Positions 33,463 to 44,214 of a stretch of DNA of 64,000 nt are shown here, in pieces. Under the pieces are notes generated by a model, which worked only from the letters and a program-made list of their open reading frames with translations, did not search any database and had not been told where the DNA came from. A program made the position numbers and the translations under genes. Origin of the DNA: Roseibacterium beibuensis (GTDB lineage: Bacteria; Pseudomonadota; Alphaproteobacteria; Rhodobacterales; Rhodobacteraceae); assembly GCF_039542305.1 (NCBI RefSeq), contig NZ_BAABHW010000002.1:868001-932000 (forward strand). The letters are read 5' to 3'. The first letter of the stretch is position 1. Each line of letters starts with the position of its first letter.

Positions 33463-34962
33463 ATGCTCTGGTCTCTGCTGAAAGTCTTGATCTTCATCGC
33501 CATCGTGGGGCTGCTGACGCTGGGCGTCGGCTTCCTGACGGAAATGCAGGACACCGCCGTCCTGACCGTCGCGGGGCGCGAATTCGTTCTGACGCCGCTG
33601 GTCGCTATCCTTGGTGCGTTGACGCTGCTGATCTCGGTCTGGCTGCTGTTCAAGCTGGCTGGCCTGCTGATCGCCACGCTGAAATTCCTCAATGGCGACG
33701 AAACCGCCATCAGCCGCTATTTCGACCGCCGCTCCGAGCGCAAGGGCTACGCGGCGCTGGGCGAAGGCATGATGGCGCTGGCCGCCGGGGAGGGTCGCCT
33801 GGCCATCCGCAAGGCCGAACGCGCCGAGAAGTACCTTGGCCGCCCGGAACTGACCAAGCTTGTCGTGGCGCAAGGGGCCGAGATGGTCGGCGACCGCAAG
33901 CTCGCCACCGACACCTACAAGGCGCTGGTCACCGATGATCGCACCCGCTTCGTCGGCGTGCGCGGGCTGATGAAGCAGAAGCTTGAAGATGGCGAGACCG
34001 ACACCGCGCTGGAACTCGCCAAGCGCGCCCTGGCGCTGCGCCCCAAGAACGAAGAGGTGCAGACGACGTTGCTGCAGCTGCAGTCGCGGTCGGAGGATTG
34101 GCAGGGCGCGCGCCAGACGCTGGCCAATGCGCTCAAGGCCGGCAACATCCCGCGCGACCTGCACAAGCGGCGCGACGCGGTGCTGGCGCTGGCCCATGCC
34201 CGCGATGCCATGGCAGAGGGCAAGGTTGCCGATGCCACGCGCGAGGCGAACGCGGCCAACACCATGGCCCCCGGCCTTGTGCCTGCCGCGGTCATGGCCG
34301 CCCGTCTGGCCATCTCCGACGGCAAGCCGCGCATCGCCACCAAGATCCTGACCAAGGCGTGGGAGACGGGGCCGCACCCCGACCTCGCCGCCGCCTTTGC
34401 CGCCATCGCGCCGGACGAAACGCCGGCCCAGCGGCTCAAGCGGTTCCGCCCGCTTCTGGCCAAGCATCCCAGGGACCCCGAGACGAAGATGCTCGAGTCC
34501 GAGTTGCACATCGCCGCCGAGGATTTCCCCGCCGCGCGTCGTGCGCTGGGGGATCTGGCCGAAACCAACCCGACCGCCCGCTCGCTGACCATCATGGCGG
34601 CCATCGAGCGCGGGCAGGGCGGCGAGGATCGCGTGGTTCGGGCCTGGCTGGCCAAGGCCGTCACCGCCTCGCGCGGGCCGCAATGGACTTGCGAGAAATG
34701 TGGCCACGTCCACGCCGATTGGCGCCCGGTCTGTGCGAATTGCGAAAGCTTCGACACGCTGAGCTGGCAGGAGGCGCCGCAATCCGACGCGGCACTGGCC
34801 GGTCCGGCACAGATGCTGCCGCTGATCGTCGGCGCGCTGGAAGATCGGCGCGAGGACGCGCCCGATGAGGTCGAGGTCGTGGAGGGCACCCCCGCCGCGT
34901 CCACGGATACGTCGGAAGAGGCGGAAACGGTCGAGGCCGAACCGGCCGAAGCCCGCGGCTGA
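33463..34962 (+). CDS. hemY: HemY-type TPR membrane protein
   Basis: 499 residues. Two membrane helices (about 3-25 and 43-65) lead to the HemY region (ETAISRYFDRRSERKGYAALGEGMMALAAGE) and tetratricopeptide-like repeats. Near the C-terminus is a zinc-ribbon motif: CEKCGHVHADWRPVCANC, two CxxC pairs. HemY of this type is linked to haem synthesis but its biochemical role is unclear; it is unrelated to the protoporphyrinogen oxidase also called HemY. It follows the Mic60-like gene by 16 bases. Confidence 0.88.
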   Translation: MLWSLLKVLIFIAIVGLLTLGVGFLTEMQDTAVLTVAGREFVLTPLVAILGALTLLISVWLLFKLAGLLIATLKFLNGDETAISRYFDRRSERKGYAALGEGMMALAAGEGRLAIRKAERAEKYLGRPELTKLVVAQGAEMVGDRKLATDTYKALVTDDRTRFVGVRGLMKQKLEDGETDTALELAKRALALRPKNEEVQTTLLQLQSRSEDWQGARQTLANALKAGNIPRDLHKRRDAVLALAHARDAMAEGKVADATREANAANTMAPGLVPAAVMAARLAISDGKPRIATKILTKAWETGPHPDLAAAFAAIAPDETPAQRLKRFRPLLAKHPRDPETKMLESELHIAAEDFPAARRALGDLAETNPTARSLTIMAAIERGQGGEDRVVRAWLAKAVTASRGPQWTCEKCGHVHADWRPVCANCESFDTLSWQEAPQSDAALAGPAQMLPLIVGALEDRREDAPDEVEVVEGTPAASTDTSEEAETVEAEPAEARG

Positions 34963-34975
34963 AACCACCAAGGCA

Positions 34976-35001
34976 GGGGCGGCCCGAACAAGGACCGCCC
35001 C
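34976..35001 (+). terminator. Possible terminator after hemY
   Basis: GGGGCGG pairs with CCGCCCC (7 bp) 14 bases after the hemY stop. There is no T run, so it is a weak call. Confidence 0.3.
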
Positions 35002-35050
35002 CCGATTCCCGGCCTGTTCAGGAAAGCGTCACGGGAACGGCCAGACGCGA

Positions 35051-35078
35051 TTGACGCCGCAAACGCATCTGCTAAAAG
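35051..35078 (+). promoter_or_regulatory. Candidate promoter of tRNA-Thr
   Basis: TTGACG (35051-35056), 16 bases, TAAAAG (35073-35078), 45 bases before the tRNA. Confidence 0.45.
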
Positions 35079-35122
35079 CGGCGCGGTCAAGCGGGACGGG
35101 GCAGTCGCCCGGTCCGAAAGAC

Positions 35123-35198
35123 GCCGGTGTAGCTCAGCTGGTAGAGCACGTCATTCGTAATGATGGGGTCGGGGGTTCGAGTCCCTTCACCGGCACCA
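35123..35198 (+). tRNA. tRNA-Thr (anticodon CGU)
   Basis: A complete cloverleaf: acceptor GCCGGTG/CACCGGC, D-arm GCTCAGCTGGTAGAGC, anticodon stem CGTCA/TGATG with loop TTCGTAA (anticodon CGT in DNA, reading ACG), and T-arm GGGGGTTCGAGTCCCTT. The CCA end is encoded (35196-35198). ACG is a frequent Thr codon in this genome. It is a substrate of the t6A pathway whose genes tsaD and tsaE lie in the window. Confidence 0.95.
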
Positions 35199-35396
35199 CT
35201 TTCCCACCTTCAGAAAGTGTTGCAACCGTCCCGACAGGGACACATGCTTGCGACAGAGGCAAAGCGGCCGGCGCGGCAACTCGCCTCGTCTGACGCTGCG
35301 ATAGGGCATGGACCCAGCCGGTTCGGTGTACTATGGCATACCGCGAAGGAAGGGCGGGATTCTCCGCCGCCCGGCAACTATGGAACGATGGATCCA

Positions 35397-37601
<2,205 letters not shown>

Positions 37602-37645
37602 CGAAAAAGGAGGATGGGCAGACCCTTGCCCATCCGAACGACCAG

Positions 37646-37676
37646 CGGCGCTGCCCCACCGGGCGGCGCCGTTTTT
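37646..37676 (+). terminator. Rho-independent terminator of icd
   Basis: CGGCGCTGCCC/GGGCGGCGCCG (11 bp, one U-G wobble) with a 4-base loop is followed by TTTTT. A second stem, GGATGGGCA/TGCCCATCC, lies just before it at 37612-37635. Confidence 0.85.
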
Positions 37677-37754
37677 CGTGGCGCCGTCACGGAGCATTAA
37701 GCCCCTTTTCACGATTGCCCGCTAAACAGGCCCAAACCCTTGCGGAGGGCCGGC

Positions 37755-38591
37755 ATGGCGGATGGCAGCAACCAGCGCCCGATCATCATCAAGCGGAAGA
37801 AGGTGGTCGCGGGCGGCGGCCACCACGGCGGCGCGTGGAAGGTCGCCTATGCCGATTTCGTCACCGCGATGATGGCTTTCTTCATGCTCATGTGGCTGCT
37901 GAACGCAACCACGGAACAGCAGCGCAAAGGCATCGCCGACTATTTCAGCCCGACGGTTCCGATCAGCCGCATCTCGGGCGGCGGCGACGGCAGTTTCGGC
38001 GGCGACAGCGTGTTTTCCGAAACCACCATCGCGCAGAACGGCACCGGCGCCACCAACCGTCGCCCGACCGAGGGGCGGCAAGCGCTCGGGTTGCAGGGCA
38101 CGGACCATGACGCGCAACGCGAAATTGCCGCGCTCGAGGCACTGGAAGACGCGCTGATGGGCCAGGGTGGCGACAGCATGGTCAGCGAACTGGCCCTGGC
38201 CCATGTGAACAGCCGCCTGACCGACGAAGGCCTTATCATCGAGATCTTCTCGCGCCCCGGCGCGCCGCTGTTCGATCCGCGCACGGGCGATCCGGCGCCG
38301 TGGCTGCCGGGCCTTGCGGCGGTGATGGCCCAGTTGTTCGGGACGGTCACGAACGCGGTGGGCATCGCGGGGCATGTCACCTCGGAACCCATCGTCATCG
38401 CCTCGGAAACGCGGTGGCAGGCGTCGATCACCCATGCGCAGGCCCTGCGGCGGATGCTGGAAACCGGCGGCCTGCCCGCGCGCCGCATCGCCCGCCTGAC
38501 CGGCCATGCCGACCGGGAGCCGATCACCGACGACCCGATGGAGGTCCGCAACGACCGGATCGAGGTCATTCTGATCCGAAGCCACCTCTGA
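37755..38591 (+). CDS. motB: Flagellar motor stator protein MotB
   Basis: 278 residues from the ATG at 37755 (GGAGG upstream). Basic N-terminus, then one membrane helix AYADFVTAMMAFFMLMWLL with the proton-carrying Asp at 34. The periplasmic OmpA-like peptidoglycan-binding part ends SITHAQALRRMLETGGLPARRI and NDRIEVILIR. MotB anchors MotA-B stators to the wall. Unusually it is not beside motA, which lies 11 kb downstream; motB instead opens the flgE-flgK-flgL-flgI block. Confidence 0.92.
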   Translation: MADGSNQRPIIIKRKKVVAGGGHHGGAWKVAYADFVTAMMAFFMLMWLLNATTEQQRKGIADYFSPTVPISRISGGGDGSFGGDSVFSETTIAQNGTGATNRRPTEGRQALGLQGTDHDAQREIAALEALEDALMGQGGDSMVSELALAHVNSRLTDEGLIIEIFSRPGAPLFDPRTGDPAPWLPGLAAVMAQLFGTVTNAVGIAGHVTSEPIVIASETRWQASITHAQALRRMLETGGLPARRIARLTGHADREPITDDPMEVRNDRIEVILIRSHL

Positions 38592-38620
38592 TCCGGGCGA
38601 AATAGATAAAATTTGATCTG

Positions 38621-38635
38621 TTAGGGGCGATTTAA
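38621..38635. promoter_or_regulatory. CtrA-like box before flgE
   Basis: TTAGGGGCGATTTAA is TTAG-N7-TTAA, one base from the CtrA consensus, 53 bases before the flgE start in the 96-base motB-flgE gap. Confidence 0.45.
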
Positions 38636-38687
38636 CTTCTCCGGTGCAGTCTGGACCAAATCCGAATGCAGCAGAAAGGCGCATGAC

Positions 38688-39989
38688 ATGACGATTTCCT
38701 CCTCGCTCAATTCCGGGGTGGCGGGCCTGACCGTGAATGCCAGCCGGCTGGCCACGATCGCCGACAACATCGCCAATGCCGGCACCTATGGGTACAAGCG
38801 TGCGGTGGCCGATTTCCACTCGATGGTCGTGATGCAATCGGACGGCAGCTATTCCGCCGGCGGTGTGCGCGCGACCGTCTCGCGCATGATCGACCAGCGC
38901 GGCACGCTGGTCTCCACCACCAACCCGACCGACATCGCCATCGGGGGGCGCGGCCTTCTGCCCGTCACCTCGGCCGCCGCGCTCAACGACGATGGCGACG
39001 ATCTACCGATCATGCTGACCTCGACCGGCTCCTTCCGCCCCGACGCCGAGGGCATCTTGCGCACCGAAACCGGCGAGGTGCTGATGGGCTGGCCCGCCAA
39101 TGCCGATGGCTCGATTCCCGCCTACCCGCGTGACACCTTCGCCGGGCTGGAACCGATCATGCTCAACACCAACCAGTTCATCGGCGACCCCACCACCCGG
39201 ATGGAACTGTCGGTGAACCTGCCCGCCACCTCGACCGAGGCCGGGGCCGGTGGCGACACTCTCGTGATGTCGGCGGAATACTACGATAACCTGGGAACCT
39301 CCCAGTTCCTGGAAATCGAGTTTACCCCGACCGTGCCCGCCACGGGCAGTTCCCATGAATGGACGATGGTCGTCCGCGACTCCGCCAGCGATGGCGCGGT
39401 GATCGGCGAATACACCGTCACCTTCGACGACGCGCGCGGCAATGGCGGCAATCTCGATACCGTCACGCCCATCTCCGGCGGTCCCTTCGACCCGGTGACC
39501 GGAACCCTCGCCCTGACCGTCGATGGCGGCCCGATGGAACTCGTGATCGGGGTGCCGGGTGAGGCCGGGGGGCTGACGCAGCTCTCCGATACCTTCTCGC
39601 GCGCGCCGGTGGTCAAGGATGGCTCGCCGGTGGGCGACCTGACCACGGTCGAGGTCGATGCCAACGGGTTGCTCCACGCGATCTACGACAACGGCATGAC
39701 CCGCGTGATCTACCAGATCCCCGTGGTCGACGTGCCGAACATGAACGGGCTGATGGCGCACGACAACCAGACCTATTCCATCACCGCCGACAGCGGCGCG
39801 GCCTTCTTGTGGGACGCGGGCGATGGACCCACGGGCGAGATGGTCGGCTACGCCCGCGAGGAATCGGCCACCGATGTCGCCGCCGAACTGACGCAACTGA
39901 TCCAGACACAGCGCGCCTATTCCTCGAACGCCAAGATCATCCAGACGGTGGACGAGATGCTGCAGGAAACCACCAACATGAAGCGCTGA
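38688..39989 (+). CDS. flgE: Flagellar hook protein FlgE
   Basis: 433 residues. The N-terminal rod/hook signature is SSSLNSGVAGLTVNASRLATIADNIANAGTYGYKRA, and the C-terminal is LTQLIQTQRAYSSNAKIIQTVDEMLQETTNMKR. Both coiled-coil ends are required for axial packing. FlgE polymerises into the universal joint outside the cell and is exported by the flagellar type III system. flgK follows 30 bases downstream. A CtrA-like box precedes it. Confidence 0.94.
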   Translation: MTISSSLNSGVAGLTVNASRLATIADNIANAGTYGYKRAVADFHSMVVMQSDGSYSAGGVRATVSRMIDQRGTLVSTTNPTDIAIGGRGLLPVTSAAALNDDGDDLPIMLTSTGSFRPDAEGILRTETGEVLMGWPANADGSIPAYPRDTFAGLEPIMLNTNQFIGDPTTRMELSVNLPATSTEAGAGGDTLVMSAEYYDNLGTSQFLEIEFTPTVPATGSSHEWTMVVRDSASDGAVIGEYTVTFDDARGNGGNLDTVTPISGGPFDPVTGTLALTVDGGPMELVIGVPGEAGGLTQLSDTFSRAPVVKDGSPVGDLTTVEVDANGLLHAIYDNGMTRVIYQIPVVDVPNMNGLMAHDNQTYSITADSGAAFLWDAGDGPTGEMVGYAREESATDVAAELTQLIQTQRAYSSNAKIIQTVDEMLQETTNMKR

Positions 39990-40019
39990 TCCGCGCCCCT
40001 TGCCTGCCGGGACCCGCCG

Positions 40020-41483
40020 ATGAGCATCTCCTCCACCCTGTCCAACGCGCTCTCCGGCCTGACCGTGGCCGGGCGCTCGGCGGATGTCGTGTCGTCCAAC
40101 ATCGCCAACGCGATGACCGAAGGCTACGGCGTGCGCCGGCTGGAGATCGCTTCGCGCGTGACCGGAAACGCGGGCTCCGGCGCGCAGATCGGCGGCATCC
40201 TGCGGACCGAGGACATGGTTCTTCTCGGCCAGCGGCGACTGGCCGATGCCGAACTCTCCGCACTGGGCACCGAGGCCGGGTTCATGACCCGCCTCGAAAC
40301 CCTGATCGGCACGCCGGACCAGTCCGGCAGCCTCTCTGCCCGGCTGGCCGATTTCGAGGCCACCCTGACCGCCGCCGCCAACAGCCCGCACAGCCAGGCG
40401 CACCTGTCCGCCGCCGTCGAAGCCGCCGCTGCCCTGGCCGGCCAGATCAACACCATATCCGACGGCATCCAGGCCGAGCGTCTGCAAGCCGATACGGCCA
40501 TCGCGCGAGCGGTCGACACGATCAACGGCGCGCTCGGACAGATCGCCGACCTCAACACCCGCATCCGCGCCGCGCAGGACGGCGGGGGCGAGGCCGCCTC
40601 CCTGATCGACGCCCAGAACGCGCTGGTCGAAGAGATCGCCCCATTCATCCCCCTTCAGGCCCGCCGCGACAGCAGCGGGGCGCTCTACCTCTACAGCCAG
40701 GATGGCGAGGCGCTGGTCGATGGGCAGGCCGCGCAGCTGGGGTTCACCCCGGTCGCGGTCATGGCCCCGGACATGACCCGCGCCGATGGCACCCTCTCGG
40801 GCCTCACGATCAACGGGCGAAACCTGCGCCTCGACGGCACGCCCCCCGCCCTTGCCGGCGGCGAACTGGCGGCGCTTTTCGCGGTCCGGGATGCGTGGGG
40901 CACCGATGCTCAGGCCCGGATCGATGCGGTCGCGCGCGACCTCGCCGAACGGCTGCAGGCCCCCGGTCTCGACACGACGCTCCCCAGCGGCGCCGCGGGC
41001 CTGTTCACCGATGCCGGCGCCCCGGTCACCGCCGCGGCCGAGATCGGCCTTGCCGGCCGCTTGCGCCTGAACGCCGCCGTGGACCCCGACCAGGGCGGCG
41101 TGGTCTGGCGCCTGCGCGACGGTCTGGGCGCCGCGACCGAGGGCGCGATCGGCAATGCGACTTTCCTGACCGCGCAACTCGATGCCCTGTCCGAGCTTCG
41201 CCCGACCGCGTCAGGCGGCTTCTCGGGCGCGGCGCGCTCCCTCTCGGGGCTCGTGTCCGACCACCTGTCCCTTGCCGGTTTGGCCCGCCAGACCGCCGAG
41301 ACGAATGAAAGCCACGCCAGCGCCCGGCAATCTGCCCTGAAACAGGCGGAACTGGCCGCCGGTGTCGATACCGATGCCGAGATGCAGCGCCTGTTGCAGA
41401 TCGAACAGGTCTTCGCCGCCAATGCCCGCGTGGTCCAGACCGCCGAGGCGATGCTCGACGAATTGATGAGGATCGGCGCATGA
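40020..41483 (+). CDS. flgK: Hook-associated protein 1 FlgK
   Basis: 487 residues. N-terminus SISSTLSNALSGLTVAGRSADVVSSNIANAMTEGYGVRRLE and C-terminus MQRLLQIEQVFAANARVVQTAEAMLDELMRI are diagnostic of FlgK. It forms the first hook-filament junction ring. Between flgE and flgL, the gene overlaps flgL by four bases (ATGA), so the two junction proteins are made in step. It is shorter than the ~550-residue enterobacterial protein. Confidence 0.92.
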   Translation: MSISSTLSNALSGLTVAGRSADVVSSNIANAMTEGYGVRRLEIASRVTGNAGSGAQIGGILRTEDMVLLGQRRLADAELSALGTEAGFMTRLETLIGTPDQSGSLSARLADFEATLTAAANSPHSQAHLSAAVEAAAALAGQINTISDGIQAERLQADTAIARAVDTINGALGQIADLNTRIRAAQDGGGEAASLIDAQNALVEEIAPFIPLQARRDSSGALYLYSQDGEALVDGQAAQLGFTPVAVMAPDMTRADGTLSGLTINGRNLRLDGTPPALAGGELAALFAVRDAWGTDAQARIDAVARDLAERLQAPGLDTTLPSGAAGLFTDAGAPVTAAAEIGLAGRLRLNAAVDPDQGGVVWRLRDGLGAATEGAIGNATFLTAQLDALSELRPTASGGFSGAARSLSGLVSDHLSLAGLARQTAETNESHASARQSALKQAELAAGVDTDAEMQRLLQIEQVFAANARVVQTAEAMLDELMRIGA

Positions 41484-42487
41484 GCCTGACCACCCTTGGC
41501 GATGCCGCCGGATACCACCTGTTTCGCCGCGACAGCGCGGGGTTGAAGGCCGATCTGCAACGGCTGACGACCGAACTGTCGACCGGGCGCGTGTCGGATC
41601 TGGGCCAGGCCACCGGCGGCGATTTCTCGGCCCTCTCCGACGTCATGCACCGCTTGCGCCTGACCGAAACCTTCGCCACCGGCATCGCCGAGGCGGCGCT
41701 TGCCGCGCAGGGTCGCCAGACCGCGCTAGAGCGCCTCTCGGCGGAGATCGAGGGGCTGGGGCCCGGTCTGCTCGCCGTCAGCAACTCGGGCGCGGCGAGC
41801 GAGTTGCAGTTGCGGCTTGCCGATGCGCCCGACCGGTTCGAGATGGCGGTGTCCAGCCTGAATACCCGCGTTGCCGGTCAGAGCCTGTTTTCAGGCGACC
41901 GCCCGGATCAACCCGCGCTGCGGCCCGCCGATGACATCCTCGACGCGCTCCGCCCCATCGCCGATGCGGCCCCCGACGCGGCCACCCTGATCGCCGAGAT
42001 CGACGCGTGGTTCAGCGACACGGGCGGCGGCTATGACAGTTTCGCCTGGCAGGGCGGGGGCGGCGACCCGCCCCCCGTCCTCTTGGAGGAAGGCCAGTCG
42101 GTCGAGGCCGGGGTGACCGCGCGCGAAGACGCCATTCGCACGACCCTGGCCGGTCTCGCCCTCGCCGCGCTGACCGCCGAGGGCCATGGCCCGGCGGATG
42201 AAACCTCGCGCCGCGAGCTGACCCAGGCTGCGGCCGGGCGTCTGGAACTGGGCGAGACCGGGTTGATCCAATTGCGCGCCAATCTCGGCACGGCCGAGGC
42301 GCAGCTCGACGCCGCCCGCGTCCGGACCGAGGCGACCCGCAGCAGCCTCGAGTTGGAACAGGGCCGGATCACCGCAGCCGATCCCTACAGCACCGCCTCG
42401 GAGATCGAGGAATTGAGCCAGCGGCTGGAAAGCCTCTACCTCGTCACCGCGCGCCTCTCGCGCCTGTCCCTGTCGGAGTACCTGTAG
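41480..42487 (+). CDS. flgL: Hook-associated protein 3 FlgL
   Basis: 335 residues. Flagellin-like ends: GDAAGYHLFRRDSAGLKADLQRLTTELSTGRVSD at the start and DPYSTASEIEELSQRLESLYLVTARLSRLSLSEYL at the end. FlgL is the second junction protein, on which the filament grows. It overlaps flgK by four bases and flgI starts immediately after its stop. Confidence 0.88.
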   Translation: MSLTTLGDAAGYHLFRRDSAGLKADLQRLTTELSTGRVSDLGQATGGDFSALSDVMHRLRLTETFATGIAEAALAAQGRQTALERLSAEIEGLGPGLLAVSNSGAASELQLRLADAPDRFEMAVSSLNTRVAGQSLFSGDRPDQPALRPADDILDALRPIADAAPDAATLIAEIDAWFSDTGGGYDSFAWQGGGGDPPPVLLEEGQSVEAGVTAREDAIRTTLAGLALAALTAEGHGPADETSRRELTQAAAGRLELGETGLIQLRANLGTAEAQLDAARVRTEATRSSLELEQGRITAADPYSTASEIEELSQRLESLYLVTARLSRLSLSEYL

Positions 42488-43591
42488 ATGACCCGCCTCC
42501 TGCTTGCCCTGAGCCTGATCTGTGCCTGCGCCAGCGCGGCGCTGGCGACCCCGATCCGCATCAAGGACCTGGTCGAGTTCGACGGTGTGCGCGGCAATGA
42601 CCTTGTGGGCTACGGGCTGGTTGTGGGGCTGAACGGAACCGGCGACGGCATCCGAAACGCGCCCTTTACCGAGGAAATCATGGTCAACATCCTCGAACGC
42701 CTGGGCGTGAACGTGACCGGCGAACAATTCCGGCCGCAAAATGTCGCCGCGGTGATCGTGACGGCGGTCCTGCCGCCCTTTGCCCGGCAGGGCAGCCAGA
42801 TCGACGTGACCGTGTCGGCCATCGGCGATGCCGACAGCCTGCTTGGCGGCACGCTGGTCATGACGCCCCTGACCGCCGCGGATGGCGACATCTACGCCGT
42901 GTCACAGGGCGCGGTGATCGCGGGCGGCGCTTCGGTCGAGGGGGACGCGGCGAGCGTGGTGCAGGGCGTTCCAACCGCTGGCGTCATCCCCAACGGTGCC
43001 CGGATCGAACGCGAGATCGAGTTCGAATTCGCCTCTCTCGCCGAAGTGCGCCTCGCCCTTCACAGCCCGGATTTCACCACCGCCGCCCGCATCGAGGCGG
43101 CGATCAACCACGAATTCGGACGTGGCGTTGCGGCGATGCTGGATGCGGGGACGGTGCTGCTCGATATCGGCGCGACACGCGCACCCTCGCCCGCCCATGC
43201 CCTGACGCGGGTCGAAAACATCCTGGTGCAACCCGAAACCCGCGCCCGCGTCGTGGTGGATCAGCGCTCGGGCACCATCGTCATGGGCGAAGACGTGCGG
43301 ATCAGCCGGGTCGCCGTGGCGCAGGGCAACCTGACCCTGCGGATCGAGGAACGGCCTGTCGCCGTCCAACCGAACCCGTTCGCCGAGGGCGAGACGGTCA
43401 TCCTGCCCCGCACCGGCGCGGCGATCGAGGAAGACGCGGGGACGGGCCTTGCCGAAATACGTGGCGGCACGTCGCTGTCCGAAGTGGTGGCGGGGCTGAA
43501 TGCCCTCGGGGTCTCGCCGCGCGAGATGATCGACATCCTGTCGAGCATCGACGCGGCCGGCGCTTTGCATGCGGAGTTCATCGTCCGCTGA
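42488..43591 (+). CDS. flgI: Flagellar P-ring protein FlgI
   Basis: 367 residues with a Sec signal peptide (LLALSLICACASAALA, cleaved before TPIRIKDL). The conserved core is unmistakable: RIKDLVEFDGVRGNDLVGYGLVVGLNGTGDG, FRPQNVAAVIVTAVLPPFARQGSQIDV and VVAGLNALGVSPREMIDILSSI. It builds the peptidoglycan-level bushing around the rod. It starts with the base after the flgL stop and ends the flgE operon. Confidence 0.97.
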   Translation: MTRLLLALSLICACASAALATPIRIKDLVEFDGVRGNDLVGYGLVVGLNGTGDGIRNAPFTEEIMVNILERLGVNVTGEQFRPQNVAAVIVTAVLPPFARQGSQIDVTVSAIGDADSLLGGTLVMTPLTAADGDIYAVSQGAVIAGGASVEGDAASVVQGVPTAGVIPNGARIEREIEFEFASLAEVRLALHSPDFTTAARIEAAINHEFGRGVAAMLDAGTVLLDIGATRAPSPAHALTRVENILVQPETRARVVVDQRSGTIVMGEDVRISRVAVAQGNLTLRIEERPVAVQPNPFAEGETVILPRTGAAIEEDAGTGLAEIRGGTSLSEVVAGLNALGVSPREMIDILSSIDAAGALHAEFIVR

Positions 43592-43705
43592 GGATCGCGG
43601 TGCGGGGTCCCAAGGCGAAGGGCCGCGCCGGAGCCGCTTCATTCCGGTCCTAGCCGTCGTTCCGAAATTTCTTGAAGGCCCGGCGACGACCCGATGAGGG
43701 GCGGC

Positions 43706-44194
43706 TCACAGGTCGCGCAATCGGCGCACGGCGGCGCGCGCGACATGGCCGGGCAGGCTCCGCAAGGTGTTCACGCGCGTGGCGCGATCCTGCTGGCGCA
43801 GGACATGCGCGATCACCGCCGGGTGCTCATCACGAAGACGATTGACATCCAGTGAAGTGGCGATGCGGGCGTCCAGACCGGAATTTGCCTGCATCGGCGC
43901 GCGGAGCTGTGCGGGGGTAGGCGGCATTGGGTTGGGCTTGGTGATGGGGGTCACAAGCGGGACCTCCCGGCGCGGCAACTCGCGGTCCGGTGCGGCCTCG
44001 AGGCGCGCGCGCAGCCGTTGCAACAGCCGGTTCTGATGCCAGGCCAGGCGGTCGGGGTCGACATCGGGCTGCGGCCCGGCCTCTCCCAGCCCCGTGGCCC
44101 GCAATCGTGCCAGACCATCGGGTCCGAGGAGCGCGGCCAGCGCGCTGAGTTTCTCGTCTCTTGTCGTGCGTTGGGTCGGGGCGGGATCGGCCAT
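43706..44194 (-). CDS. Small protein with a FliG-like EHP motif
   Basis: 162 residues, no signal peptide. The first 100 residues are charged and Pro-rich (ITKPNPMPPTPAQLRAP). The last 45 contain EHPAVIAHVLRQQDRATRVN, continuing with TLRSLPGHVARAAVRRL, which resembles the EHPQ-motif helix pair of the FliG middle domain that contacts FliM. It is the last gene of the fliF-fliH-fliN-fliP operon, 20 bases after fliP. It is much too short to be FliG and lacks the charged motor-torque helix. A switch or export accessory role is an inference from this motif and context. Confidence 0.65.
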   Translation of the reverse strand: MADPAPTQRTTRDEKLSALAALLGPDGLARLRATGLGEAGPQPDVDPDRLAWHQNRLLQRLRARLEAAPDRELPRREVPLVTPITKPNPMPPTPAQLRAPMQANSGLDARIATSLDVNRLRDEHPAVIAHVLRQQDRATRVNTLRSLPGHVARAAVRRLRDL

Positions 44195-44214
44195 AGAGGT
44201 CGCCTTTTCTCAGG

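Noticed and set aside
37697..37711. TTAA-N7-TTCA before motB as a CtrA box
   Set aside because: Only one half matches; two mismatches in the second half make it no better than chance.
39003..41177. 724-codon open frame antisense to flgE-flgK
   Set aside because: Same reason: it spans two well-supported genes on the opposite strand.
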